From Collinsella sp. TF06-26 (GTDB taxonomy: Bacteria; Actinomycetota; Coriobacteriia; Coriobacteriales; Coriobacteriaceae): DNA of 64,000 bases. The stretch covers positions 309,396 through 373,395 of the forward strand of contig NZ_NKXR01000001.1 in NCBI RefSeq assembly GCF_002232035.1, in the 5' to 3' direction. The position numbers were made by a program, and so were the translations under genes. Each line of letters starts with the position of its first letter. The stretch's first letter is position 1. The notes beneath the pieces are model-generated. The model was not told the origin of the DNA. It made no database searches and was given only the letters and a program-made list of their open reading frames with translations. Positions 26,251 through 35,655 of this stretch are shown here, one piece after another.

Positions 26251-27404
26251 TTGAAAAGAATATTCATTTCAAAAATGATGGCCGCCTGAAGCTGCTGATC
26301 GTCGTGGGCACCCGCCCCGAGGTCATCCGCCTGTCCGAGGTCATCAAGAAGTGCCGCCGCCACTTCGACTGCCTGCTGGCGCACACCGGGTAGAACTACG
26401 ACTACACGCTCAACGGCATCTTCTTCCGCGACTTGTCGCTGGACGCCGTGGGCGCCGACCTGGGCGAGACCGTGGGCAACATCATCGCCGCGAGCTATAA
26501 GCTCATGGTTGAGGTAAAGCCCGACGCGCTTCTCATCCTGGGCGACACCAACAGCTGCCTTTCCGCCATCGCGGCCAAGAGGCTCCACATCCCCATCTTC
26601 CACATGGAGGCGGGCAACCGCTGCAAGGACGAGTGCCTGCCCGAGGAGACCAACCGACGCATCGTCGACGTGATCTCCGACGTCGACCTTGCCTACTCCG
26701 AGCACGCACGCCGCTACCTCAAGGACACCGGCTGCGCACCCGAGCGCACCTACGTCACGGGCTCGCCCATGGCTGAGGTGTTGCGCGCCAACCTTGATAA
26801 GATCGAGGCGTCCGATATCCTCTCCGAGCTCGGACTGGAGCCCAGGCGCTACATGTTGCTGTCGGCACACCGCGAGGAGGACATCGACACCGAGGCGAAC
26901 TTCACGAGCCTGTTCACCGCGGTCAACGCGCTGGCCGAGAAATACGACATGCCGATCCTGTACTCCTGCCACCCGCGCTCCCGCAAGCGCCTAGAGGCCA
27001 CCGGCTTCCAGCTGGACCCGCGCGTGCGCATGCACGAGCCCATGGGGTTCCACGACTACAACTGCCTGCAGATGAACGCCTTCGCGGTGGTCTCCGACTC
27101 CTGCACCCTGCCCGAGGAGTCCAGCTTCTTCGCGAGCGTCGGCCGCCCGTTCCCGGCGGTGTGCATCCGTACCTCCACCGAGCGCCCGGAGGCGCTGGAC
27201 AAGGCGTGCTTCACGCTTGCAGGCATCTCCGAGAGGGGCCTTCTGCAAGCTGTCCATACGGCCGTCGAGCTCGACGCGGAGGGGTCGCTCCCCGAGGCGC
27301 CCGTTCCCGACTACGCCGACGAGACCGTGTCCACCAAGGTGGTCAAGATCATCCAGAGCTACACCGGCGTTGTGGACAAGATGGTGTGGAGGAAAAGCTT
27401 ATAG
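26251..27404 (+). pseudogene. UDP-sugar 2-epimerase, inactivated by two lesions
   Basis: From TTG 26251 (AAAGGAG just upstream) the frame runs MKRIFISK then hits a run of five A residues. One more A would join it to the frame NDGRLKLLIVVGTRPEVIRL. Further on, TAG at 26391-26393 replaces the Gln of the family's HTGQNYDY. The remaining 324 codons from 26433 are intact: GDTNSCLSAIAAKRL, HMEAGNRCKDECLPEETNRR, LLSAHREEDID. The NRCKD/PEETNRR features resemble CapG/FnlC enzymes that make UDP-L-FucNAc; this is by recollection of the family. Confidence 0.85.
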
Positions 27405-27480
27405 AACAGCCGACATTTGGTGCGGCATATGTAACCTGCCTGGTTTTCTTCCAGTGTTAACAAGCTATATATAATTGTTT

Positions 27481-27522
27481 AATTGACCTCTTGTAGTCTT
27501 TCTGTTCTACAAGAGGTCAATT
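27481..27522 (+). terminator. 16-bp perfect hairpin after the epimerase remnant
   Basis: AATTGACCTCTTGTAG and its exact complement flank a 10-base loop. A short TTTG follows. It probably ends transcription from the capsule side and sits 29 bases before the next start. Confidence 0.65.
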
Positions 27523-27550
27523 TGATTATCGTCCGGAAGGGATTTGGAAT

Positions 27551-28426
27551 ATGGACGAGAAACCTTTACCTGTAACAGATTCGGTATTTTTCCCATACTA
27601 TGTAAACCAAAATAGACTGTTGGATATTTACGCAATTCTAAATAGGGGCTTTTCTGAATACGAAGAGATTAAAGAAGAATCGTCTTCAGGAAAATCTTCC
27701 TCAAAAAGAGGGGGCGCTGGAGTTGGTTTTAAGATTTTTAAACTTGGGATAACAGCCGAAGCGGAGCTTAATAAGAATTCTGGAAATTCGAGTTCTAAGG
27801 AATCAAAGTTGGTCCAGACCACAACTTCAATGTTGAGCATGGTGGTCGAGCAGCTGTCCCAACATAAGTTCTTAAAAGAGATTTTGATGTCTCAACCTGG
27901 AGACTTTGTCTGCATTCCGGTCAATCTTAAGATCAATTCCATTAAAGGTCTCGTTGATGAAGCGATTGAAATAACTGAGCTCAGCCAAAAAATGCAAGAG
28001 GTAGGCGGGACTAAGCTCAAGGGATCAAACAATGCTAATTCAGCTTCATTGAAAAAAATCGGAGCTGTCACCAAAGAGTTATTTTCCGCAGAAGAGATAG
28101 TTTCGGAAAACGAAGCTTATGCCGTAATTGGTACGATAACCGACCAAAATCTATATCAAGCTATTCGGCAGGATATTATAGATATTGATCTGACCTGTTT
28201 GGCACAAATCAAACGAGTGTTTCCAGACGGAACCCAATTAATGAAAAATACTGTATTTACCAAAATTATGGACACCGCCAGCAAAGAGGCGCTTATAAAG
28301 TCAGTGGCAGCCTTAAATTCTGGACCACTTAAATGTGATTCAGTGGCGATAATGGAGATTAGTGGCAAGCCTGTTTATCAACTTGAAGTTGTTGCGCTTT
28401 ACCAAGAATCGCATCCATCGGTATAG
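27551..28426 (+). CDS. Unrecognised 291-aa protein, possibly DUF6414-like
   Basis: I do not recognise it with certainty. The N-terminus (FFPYYVNQNRLLDIYAILNR, then a serine/lysine-rich linker and a glycine-rich stretch) resembles, from memory, DUF6414 proteins found in accessory regions. The middle has HKFLKEILMSQPGDFVCIPV and a heptad-like helical region; the C-terminus is alpha/beta and ends in QLEVVALYQESHP. No membrane helix or signal peptide is visible. It is markedly AT-rich against its surroundings, so it is probably acquired. The RBS is GGAAGGGATTTGG-like. Confidence 0.7.
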   Translation: MDEKPLPVTDSVFFPYYVNQNRLLDIYAILNRGFSEYEEIKEESSSGKSSSKRGGAGVGFKIFKLGITAEAELNKNSGNSSSKESKLVQTTTSMLSMVVEQLSQHKFLKEILMSQPGDFVCIPVNLKINSIKGLVDEAIEITELSQKMQEVGGTKLKGSNNANSASLKKIGAVTKELFSAEEIVSENEAYAVIGTITDQNLYQAIRQDIIDIDLTCLAQIKRVFPDGTQLMKNTVFTKIMDTASKEALIKSVAALNSGPLKCDSVAIMEISGKPVYQLEVVALYQESHPSV

Positions 28427-28499
28427 CCGCACAACTCGAATAGCTAGTTGAGAGCAAGGCTATATTTAACTCTAATATGAGTATTTGCTCGCTTGAGCA

Positions 28500-29100
28500 C
28501 TGCTGAATATCGCGAAACGGCACCGCCGATATCGCGCCTGGGCACCGGGGCCGACACTGCCCCCGGTGCCTTTTTATTGCTATCGGCCTATCCGCGGCGC
28601 TGCCGCATGTTGGTCTCGCCCATGTCGACCCAGACCGCGTTGTGCACGATCCTGTCCATGATGGCGTCGGCATGCACCCCGCCACCGAGCCTCGGGTGCC
28701 AGTCCTTCTTCTTGAGCTGCGTGCAGAAGACGGTCGAGGCGGTGCCGTACCTCAGCTCCATCAGCTCCAGCAGCATCGACCTGAACTATGTGTCCGGCTT
28801 GTCCAGCAGCCACTCGCCCCCTCGTGGCCACCAGTACGTTCTGGACACTGTGCTTCGAGACGCGGGCGGTGCGGGCGATCGCGTTCTGCGGCAGACCGTT
28901 CACCGACCTCAGCCTCAGGACCTCCCTGGTCCTATCCTTCTCGCCATTTGGAACCTCCTCGTTCTCTGGACTGCATGGCAGCCCGAGCGTAACGGGGATG
29001 GCCGGGGACGTTTATTGGCGGTGCCGAACGGCAATATTCGGCTGGGTGGACGGCGGTGCCGATGCGCAATATAGGTGGTGTCGAAAGGGCCTGGGACTCA
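28500..29100 (-). mobile_element. Collapsed IS21-family element (istA start and istB end only)
   Basis: On the minus strand, codons near 28903-28850 read [20 protein letters not shown], an IstA-type N-terminal helix-turn-helix. They pass directly into codons 28776-28588 reading ELRYGTASTVFCTQLKKKDW and HADAIMDRIVHNAVWVDMGE, the IstB C-terminal end. About 2 kb of the usual element is missing. Both ends keep related inverted sequences (GAAACGGCACCGCCGATA near 28514 and the complement of TATTGGCGGTGCCGAACGG near 29017). A GGCACCGGGG hairpin with T-run (28541-28575) lies near one end. Confidence 0.75.
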
Positions 29101-29411
29101 CTAATAATCTCAAGCATGCCGGCAAGCCGAAGCCAGTCGCGGACGTCAACCGCCTGACGACGAAGTCCAACTCCGACAACTTCCGCGCTAGCTCCATCCA
29201 GGGCGTCATGAAACGCGTGAAGGCCAAGGGCGTGCCCGTGGTGGTCTACGAGCCCACGCTGGACGCGCCGGAGTTCTTCGGCTCCGAGGTGACCCACGAC
29301 CTGGAGGCCTTCAAGGCCGGCTGCGACGTGATCGTGGCCAACCGCTGGAGCGACGAGCTCGCGGACGTTGCGGACAAGGTGTACACGAGGGATCTGTTTA
29401 AGAGGGACTAG
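29101..29411 (+). pseudogene. ugd: 3'-end remnant of a UDP-sugar dehydrogenase, copy B
   Basis: Reads [20 protein letters not shown], then [40 protein letters not shown] and RDLFKRD stop, in one frame. This is the last ~95 residues of UDP-glucose-6-dehydrogenase-type enzymes (the SDNFRxSxIQGVMKRxK motif binds UDP-sugar). The catalytic portion is replaced by the IS21 remnant. It is better preserved than copy A. Confidence 0.82.
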
Positions 29412-29462
29412 GGGAGAGGTGTACTCCCAGGATCTGGTGATATACAAAAATCGAATCTAGAG

Positions 29463-29499
29463 GGAGGCCGTATCAGCGTTGGCTGATACGGCCTCCTTT
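29463..29499 (+). terminator. Terminator closing the capsule locus
   Basis: A perfect 15-bp stem (GGAGGCCGTATCAGC and complement) has a GTTG loop and a CTTT tail. It lies 52 bases after the ugd copy B stop. Confidence 0.8.
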
Positions 29500-29620
29500 G
29501 ATGTAACTCTGTTCCTAAAAACAAAACATGTGTTCGATTTGAAACTACATGAAGGAAGATCAATGCAGAATGCAAGCTACAATAGCAAACGAGTATTGGA
29601 CTCGAGTCTAGCGGAGGATT

Positions 29621-31837
29621 ATGGCGTTCCAAGATATCCTTGCTGCGATTGATATCGTCACGGGGCCTGACCCGGCCCATTCTATCCTGGCGTTTTCGAT
29701 TGTCGTCGGGCTGTTTTTGCTGTGGTTGCGTAAGCAGGCTTTGGCGCGGTTTTACAAGGCCGGTATCTATGTTGCAGCACTGGCGTCCGATGCATTGTTT
29801 GCATCGGTAAAGCTTAGCCTTTTATGGTTGGCGGGTGTGGCATCGCCCTTTCTCGCGTTGAGTCTGTTCGCTCTTCTCGTCAACTATTTTTGGTGTGCGC
29901 AGCAGCTCGATGACATAGTGGACAAGGCGGATCCCTCTCTTCCCGAATGCGACTATGTAGCTGCCTTCAGGCTGATGAACTCGGTTGACCGTGATCGACT
30001 GTCCAGAATGCAGCTCACCTGCCTCGACAAGGATAGGATTTTCTGCAACATCTACTTGGGAAACAACGGCGTTGCGAAAAGAATGCTTGAGAACGAAAAC
30101 TTAGAGCCGGCTTTCAGGCATTTCGCCCTCCATATTATCGCGGACGCCGCTTGCGATCGTGCTGGGTCGCAAGCGGAGCTCGAAAGCGCCTTGGCCGAGA
30201 AAACCGACAAGACAGACCCTTTCATCACGGTCCAGCTTTGGCACAACCGCGCGATTAGCTATGTCGTGAACGGTCAGTTCAAAGTCGCCGACGACGAGTT
30301 CAAGAAGACGTATCGCGAAGCTAAGCGTCTGGGCGTTCGGAATAAGTCGTTCCTCTTGCTGCTGTTTGAGAACGCAGCATTGAATAAAACGAAAATCGGC
30401 TTGCCTGATGGCGGCGTTAAAGAAGGGTGGGGGTTGATTGAGGAATGCGAAAAGGCGCTTGCTCCGATTGGCCCCAACGATTTTGGGCAGCTCTTCAATC
30501 TGCGGCTTCTTTTCATGAGGCAGATAGGGACAAGTATCGAGGACAGGAACAAGCTGTATTTGGTCGAGGTCAAAAACACCCTCAGCAATGCCTCCCTTTC
30601 CGAGCAACAGCGCGTCGTCGCTATGGCGAGCCTGGGCAGAATCGCGTGGTCCGACGGGCTCGATCCCGCACCCGTGCTCAATTTCTTCGCTCGATGCGAT
30701 CGGTTTTTGTGCGTAAGCGACCCCGATGCACGCTACTATGCCCATAAGAACCTGAGTGCGATGCTTTCGGGCTTGGCGGTGAATGACCGCTTCCCAAATA
30801 CTTTGGCTGAGAGCGTAATGCGGTATTTCAAGGATGGGGACGCGGAGCATGACTTGGATGTGATGGAGGATGGCCTTCCTCCCGAGGCGATTCTGCGGCG
30901 CTCCCAAGTGCTGCGAGAACGCGCTGCCCTAGCCTTAATGGTTGGAGAGAGCGTTGAGCGCGCCGTGTCGTACACTGATGAGGCTATAGGCCTCCTTGAG
31001 AGAAGCCTGCAGGTTATGGCGGCGCTCGAGTGTCGATGGCAGCTTGCCCGGCTGACACTGTACGACAAACCCGAGGTGGCGAAATTGCAGCTCTCGATTG
31101 CCGAAGAGCGCCTCGCCGCGCTCAATAAGCAACCGTCCCTCGGATATCCCTATTTCGAGATGAGCCTGTGCTACGCCTTGCTTGGTATGCGTGCGGAGTG
31201 CAGGGCCGCATATGAAAGGGCCGCCGGCTTCGAGACTCCGATGGGCCATTACGCGCCCGGCATTCGGATTAACAGGACCGCCGCCGCCTTCTGTGCCAGG
31301 TTCTACATACTTACGGAAATGCTTGGAAATCCCGAAGAGGTTTGCCCCTTGCTTAAAACTCGAGAGGGCAGGGCGTGGCTGTCTCACTATCCGAAGGTCT
31401 CTTCCCTGTCGAAAACGCTTCTTTGCGGGAAATTTCTTGGGTATGGGGATTTCGTGCCCGCTATGACGAGGCTATTCTTGGATGAGGCGGGGAAGCTATA
31501 TGCCGAAACATGGCTCGTTGTCCAAGAGATCGGACTCGCGTTTGATCTCGATTCCAGAAAGCCCGGCGAAGAGTATGGGCTGGTTTTCGAAATCCAAAGG
31601 CACCCACTGATTGCCGATGGCGATGCCCTTGCAAGGGTGGCCGCGCGGCGCGGGCATACTGTGCTCGATGCGAGGTTGAACCAGTGCAACAAAGACCTTC
31701 TCGGGGCCGATGACGCAACCGCCGTATTCGATGTGCTGGATGCCTTGGGCATATTGGCCGAAGGGCGCGTGCCCACATTGGAAGACATCATGAAGAGCTA
31801 CCTTGAAAGCTGTGTCGACGTTCCCGCCGGCGGTTGA
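29621..31837 (+). CDS. Unrecognised 738-aa membrane protein with helical repeats
   Basis: No family recognised. About residues 20-95 hold two or three membrane helices (SILAFSIVVGLFLLWL, YVAALASDALFASVKLSLLW, LALSLFALLVNYFW). The remaining ~640 residues are soluble and helical, with TPR-like spacing (NGQFKVADDEFKKTYREAKR and CYALLGMRAECRAAYERAAG). No catalytic motif seen. ATG 29621 follows AGCGGAGGATT. It stands alone between the capsule terminator and an IS graveyard. A signalling, scaffold or defence role is possible but unsupported. Confidence 0.75.
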   Translation: MAFQDILAAIDIVTGPDPAHSILAFSIVVGLFLLWLRKQALARFYKAGIYVAALASDALFASVKLSLLWLAGVASPFLALSLFALLVNYFWCAQQLDDIVDKADPSLPECDYVAAFRLMNSVDRDRLSRMQLTCLDKDRIFCNIYLGNNGVAKRMLENENLEPAFRHFALHIIADAACDRAGSQAELESALAEKTDKTDPFITVQLWHNRAISYVVNGQFKVADDEFKKTYREAKRLGVRNKSFLLLLFENAALNKTKIGLPDGGVKEGWGLIEECEKALAPIGPNDFGQLFNLRLLFMRQIGTSIEDRNKLYLVEVKNTLSNASLSEQQRVVAMASLGRIAWSDGLDPAPVLNFFARCDRFLCVSDPDARYYAHKNLSAMLSGLAVNDRFPNTLAESVMRYFKDGDAEHDLDVMEDGLPPEAILRRSQVLRERAALALMVGESVERAVSYTDEAIGLLERSLQVMAALECRWQLARLTLYDKPEVAKLQLSIAEERLAALNKQPSLGYPYFEMSLCYALLGMRAECRAAYERAAGFETPMGHYAPGIRINRTAAAFCARFYILTEMLGNPEEVCPLLKTREGRAWLSHYPKVSSLSKTLLCGKFLGYGDFVPAMTRLFLDEAGKLYAETWLVVQEIGLAFDLDSRKPGEEYGLVFEIQRHPLIADGDALARVAARRGHTVLDARLNQCNKDLLGADDATAVFDVLDALGILAEGRVPTLEDIMKSYLESCVDVPAGG

Positions 31838-31969
31838 GACGCCTCTGCCGAGGGGTAGCTTCGTCCTGCCGCGCTTCACAAAACGTTTCACAAAGTTCTC
31901 TTCGCTGGCCTAGTTTTCAACACGTAGCGCTGTAATGGCCCTGCCTGATTTATCCATCTAGCCCCTTGG

Positions 31970-32358
31970 AACTGCGGAGGAAATCCTGGACCAAAAGAGG
32001 ACCGGCAGGATCATACGGATTTACAGCGCAGAACAAAAGGCGAAAGCCAACGAGACGTTCGCCGGTTTCGGATGCAGCACGGCCGACACCATAGCAGAGC
32101 TCGGCTAACCCAGCCGTGTCACACCCCACAACCGGCGGAAGGAATACCAGCTCGGCGGCGATGAGTTCCTGGAAGGGGAGCATCGCAGGCCGAGGTATTC
32201 CGATGAGGAGAAGCGGAATGCGGTCGATCACTACTCGGGGCACGGGAAAAGTCTGGCGCGCACGATAGGGGCCATGGGATACCCGAGCCGCAAGGTGCTC
32301 TCCAGCTGGGTTGATGAGCGCACCCTGGTAATCTGCGCTGTGTGCGAGAAGGAGTGAT
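31970..32358 (+). mobile_element. IS3-type OrfA remnant
   Basis: Interrupted by stops, the plus frame reads EYQLGGDEFLEGEHRRPRYS, then EEKRNAVDHYSGHGKSLART and GYPSRKVLSSWVDER, the helix-turn-helix of IS3-type OrfA proteins. No OrfB is present. Confidence 0.6.
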
Positions 32359-32419
32359 ATGGAGGTTACGCAGACGACTCCTTCAACACCCCGCTCGCGC
32401 AACGAGCGCAGAAACGTCA

Positions 32420-32940
32420 ACCATCCGGCATAGGACTCCGTGTCAACGGCATCGAGCCCGAGCGATCGTCACCGCCATCTAAGCAGGCGCCGATGGCGGT
32501 GACGATCGCGCACGAGGAGGCGTGGCCCGGATCTCTGCATTTAATGCGGATCGCATCGTGCCAGACGTAGGGAAAGGCCGTATCAGAGAGGCCCCTGGTC
32601 TGCATGTCCTCAACGATCGCGTCGGACAACTCGCAGATCCTCGACACTTGGCTCGCGCTCATGCGGTCCACCTCGAGGGCAGAGGCGAGCCATATCCTGC
32701 GCGCGGTGTGGCGATGCTTACGCCACTGCCTCGAGCCCTCGTCTAGCCGTGCGCAAAACACACCCCGGTAGGCGTTGAGCAACCTGTCGCCCCGCCTGCG
32801 CACCAGGATGGGTGGCGTGAGGTCGGGCTCTTCAGCTTGGTGTACACCGTGTTACGCGACACGCCCGTTTTTCAGGCATTCTCGGATATCGAGTCGACCC
32901 GCTTCCTCATCTGCCGTATAGAATGAACCGTGGACATGCT
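32420..32940 (-). mobile_element. Chimaeric remnant: IS21 IstA N-terminus joined to IS256 transposase fragment
   Basis: The minus strand from about 32940 reads MSTVHSIRQMRKR, then TGVSRNTVYTKLK and RLLNAYRGVFCARLDEGSRQ, an IstA start with one stop and a frameshift. Near 32690 it switches to EVDRMSASQVSRICELSDAI, FPYVWHDAIRIKCRDPGHAS and CAIVTAIGA, an internal part of an IS256/Mutator transposase. One element evidently inserted into or recombined with the other, and both decayed. Confidence 0.7.
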
Positions 32941-33040
32941 GATCACACCTTTCCGACCTCCCTGGTTGATATTTCTAGGCAGCAACCAAGGTAGTCGATT
33001 GTGATGGTTGGCGTGCCTGCCTTTGTGCCCTAAATGGTCA

Positions 33041-33455
33041 AGCCGAAGTGTTCAGTTTTCCGCTACCACAGACAGCAAGGCGCTGAATGCTGGCACGCAT
33101 GTCGGTGGAATGTCGTGACATGAGCACACGGTCGGGGGTGGTGAACGAGTTCACAACGACATCGCCGCACTTGGCAGCCGAGGCTACCGCGCTATCCGAA
33201 GCGCTGCTCACCACTGGCACGATGCCCTTTGCATCCGCCAGGCCGTAACTGGCGATCTCGAGCCAATCCATCGTGGCGGCATTCCTGCATGGGAAGCGCC
33301 CGGGCCCCTCATCCCTGAACTTGGCCAGCCACCTGTAAAGGCAGGGCCTGCTTACGTGGTTGAGCCTACACCAGTCCCACACACATACTGGACGAGAGGC
33401 AGCGTTCGATGTGATCTGCCCACATGTTCCTGTGTTCTATGTTTGCCCGCGTCAT
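33041..33455 (-). mobile_element. IS66-family accessory protein remnant
   Basis: Minus strand from ATG 33455 (CAGGAGG upstream): MTRANIEHRNMWADHIERCL, then a frameshift, then DWCRLNHVSRPCLYRWLAKF, an IS66 TnpA-like helix-turn-helix. The 3' part ends with HSTDMRASIQRLA, which resembles the TDMRxSIxxL start of IS66 TnpB. No complete IS66 transposase is present. Confidence 0.6.
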
Positions 33456-33534
33456 CGCAACCTCCTGTTGAATAAGGCGTTGCGATAGTTTTGCCCAAAG
33501 CTTATCAGGGTGTTAAGACGCGGCTGTTTTGGTG

Positions 33535-33564
33535 TTTACACTAAAATCATAAAAGTCATATCAT
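33535..33564 (+). promoter_or_regulatory. Candidate promoter for the AIPR gene
   Basis: TTTACA (33535-33540) and TATCAT (33559-33564) have an 18-base spacer, 35 bases before the chosen start. Confidence 0.45.
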
Positions 33565-33598
33565 TTCATTAGTTTATTCATCTTTGGATGGAGGAAGA

Positions 33599-35299
33599 AT
33601 GCCAACTAACAGCCAGATTCTGATAGATGGATTCATTTCGGACGAATTCTCTAAGCAGGCTGAGTATAGTTCTAAAGGGGACTACTTTGAACTGTTGGCC
33701 TCTTCTCGATACATGGCTCCATACGACCTTGACGACGATGAGATAGCGGAAGGGCTCATTGGAGGGTCGCGAGACGGGGGCTGCGATGCGATCTACATCT
33801 TTGCCAACAATAATTTCTTGAGTGAGGACGTCCAGATTAAAGACTACATCAATCGTGGATCAAGGGTTGAAATAGTTATTCTTCAGACCAAGGTTTCAAA
33901 ATCATTCAAAGAAGACGTGTTCTTGAAGTGGAAGGACACCTGTAATGACCTTCTAACATTCGGTATAAATTTAAATGAATTCAATGATAAATATTCCGAA
34001 CGTGTTATCGATACTTTTAGAAGAATAAGAGAAGCGATTCAAGCAGCAGCGATGGCCGGAAACGAAATCCGAATGAAGTTCGTGTACATCGCGAATGCGG
34101 ATTCACCATCGGACGGCGTTAAGATTCAGAAAGAGCAGCTTCCGGCCGCCATTGACGAAATCGTCGGCGTAAGCCGATTTAGCTCTTCGTGCGTTTTAGT
34201 TGGAGCAGACGAATTGATGCGCATCTGGTCGCCTCCCGCAGAGAGCGGGCTTGTTATGCGTTTTTCGGGGTCCTATGCGTCGGTTCCTCAGAGAACGGAC
34301 GTCTTTGGCCTGGTGTCTTTGTCGGATTACTACCGCTTCCTCACTGACGACCAGGGGCAGCTCCGTAGCTATCTTTTCGAGGCGAACGTCAGAGATTACG
34401 AGGGAAATGTTTCAGTCAACAAAGGAATCAGGGAAACGTTGGAGCATCCTAGCGAAGACGATTTCTGGTGGCTCAACAACGGAGTAACGATACTGGCTTC
34501 TGAAGCCTATCAAATAGCAGGAGCAGAAGTGAAAATGGAAGAGCCTCGCATCGTTAATGGACTTCAAACGTCATATGAAATATACAAATTTATGGAGTCT
34601 CGTACGGAAGACGCCGAAGATTCCAGAAATGTGATGGTAAAAATCCTTGTGCCCGGAAGCGATGAGACCAGAAACAGAGTGATACTGGCGACGAACAACC
34701 AAACTCAGGTGAAAAAGACATCGCTTCGCGCTACTGACCAAATCCATATTCAAATCGAACTCTACATGAAAAGAAATGGGTTGTATTACGAAAGGCGGAA
34801 GAACTATTACAAAAACCAGGGGAGGAAGAGGGAGGAGATCGTAACCCTCTCCTTTCTTGCGCAATGCATGATGTCGATACTTCTCGGCAGACCGGATCAG
34901 GCAAGAGCAAGACCGTCGACGCTTTTGTCTGACGAGGCTCAGTATAAGAAAATATTTGGGCAGGATGGCAACCTTGAGGCTTACTACAGAGCCGCTAGCC
35001 TTGGAAAACAGGTTTGCTTGAGGTTTCCGCAAATTAAGAGAGACTTAGAAGGGTCCCAAATAAGCGACATACGATTTTACGTGATAATGGGCGTTGCTTC
35101 CATCTTGTCCAAAAAAGATAACCTGACGTTCGGTGACATAGAGAAACTCGACCTTGACAAGCTGTCGGATGAAATTATTCAAGAAGTTGCGGACATGGTT
35201 TTGGATGTTTATCTGGCCCTTGGCGGAACATCCAAAACCGCTAAGTCCTACGCCATGGCAACCAAAGTCAAGGAAAAGATTTCGCTACAGTTACCTTAA
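33599..35299 (+). CDS. AIPR-family (abortive phage infection) protein
   Basis: 566-aa protein. Seen: N-terminal GLIGGSRDGGCDAIYIFANN and VEIVILQTKVSKSF, which looks like a nuclease-like fold with D and Q-x-K residues. The AIPR core follows: FWWLNNGVTILAS, RIVNGLQTSYEIYKF, ATNNQTQVKKTSLRATDQ and MKRNGLYYERRKNYYKNQG. The family is linked to phage abortive infection and stands alone in many genomes. ATG 33599 lies close to GGAGGA; TTG 33584 is a weaker alternative. Intact, with its own promoter and terminator, so probably a functional single-gene unit. Confidence 0.88.
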   Translation: MPTNSQILIDGFISDEFSKQAEYSSKGDYFELLASSRYMAPYDLDDDEIAEGLIGGSRDGGCDAIYIFANNNFLSEDVQIKDYINRGSRVEIVILQTKVSKSFKEDVFLKWKDTCNDLLTFGINLNEFNDKYSERVIDTFRRIREAIQAAAMAGNEIRMKFVYIANADSPSDGVKIQKEQLPAAIDEIVGVSRFSSSCVLVGADELMRIWSPPAESGLVMRFSGSYASVPQRTDVFGLVSLSDYYRFLTDDQGQLRSYLFEANVRDYEGNVSVNKGIRETLEHPSEDDFWWLNNGVTILASEAYQIAGAEVKMEEPRIVNGLQTSYEIYKFMESRTEDAEDSRNVMVKILVPGSDETRNRVILATNNQTQVKKTSLRATDQIHIQIELYMKRNGLYYERRKNYYKNQGRKREEIVTLSFLAQCMMSILLGRPDQARARPSTLLSDEAQYKKIFGQDGNLEAYYRAASLGKQVCLRFPQIKRDLEGSQISDIRFYVIMGVASILSKKDNLTFGDIEKLDLDKLSDEIIQEVADMVLDVYLALGGTSKTAKSYAMATKVKEKISLQLP

Positions 35300-35334
35300 G
35301 GTAATCCAAGGCTGCTCTCTAGAATGCTTTCAGC

Positions 35335-35368
35335 AGAGAGGTCCTTTTTGCAAAGGGCCTCTCTTTTT
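35335..35368 (+). terminator. Terminator after the AIPR gene
   Basis: AGAGAGG pairs with CCTCTCT (inner CCTTT with AAAGG) followed by five T residues, 36 bases after the stop. Confidence 0.85.
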
Positions 35369-35401
35369 CCATTCGGTTCCGAACAGTTTGACGCTCACTG
35401 A

Positions 35402-35539
35402 TCAGCCCGCATAGTCAGCCGCTTCGCTTTCAGCCCCAACCTTGATGCAAGCGTAGACGACGAGCGTGCACAGTCCCATGCCCATTCCAATCAGGTGCAG
35501 CAGGAAGGCCATTCTGCTCGCCTTCCTCTTCGCCTTCAT
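35402..35539 (-). CDS. Possible 45-aa single-helix membrane peptide
   Basis: Minus-strand frame with MKAKRKASRM followed by a hydrophobic helix AFLLHLIGMGMGLCTLVVYA and an acidic tail. The basic-in, acidic-out charge pattern suits a small membrane protein, but the frame is open further upstream without a clear ribosome site. It may be the end of a decayed gene. Confidence 0.3.
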   Translation of the reverse strand: MKAKRKASRMAFLLHLIGMGMGLCTLVVYACIKVGAESEAADYAG

Positions 35540-35655
35540 GCGGCTTCTCGGGGGCGGACCCGTCCGGGCGGCACCCATGAGGCAACCGAGGGCATGTACA
35601 GGGCACAGGGGCAGTAGACCACTGTATGAATCTCACGTACATAGCACAACGGCAG

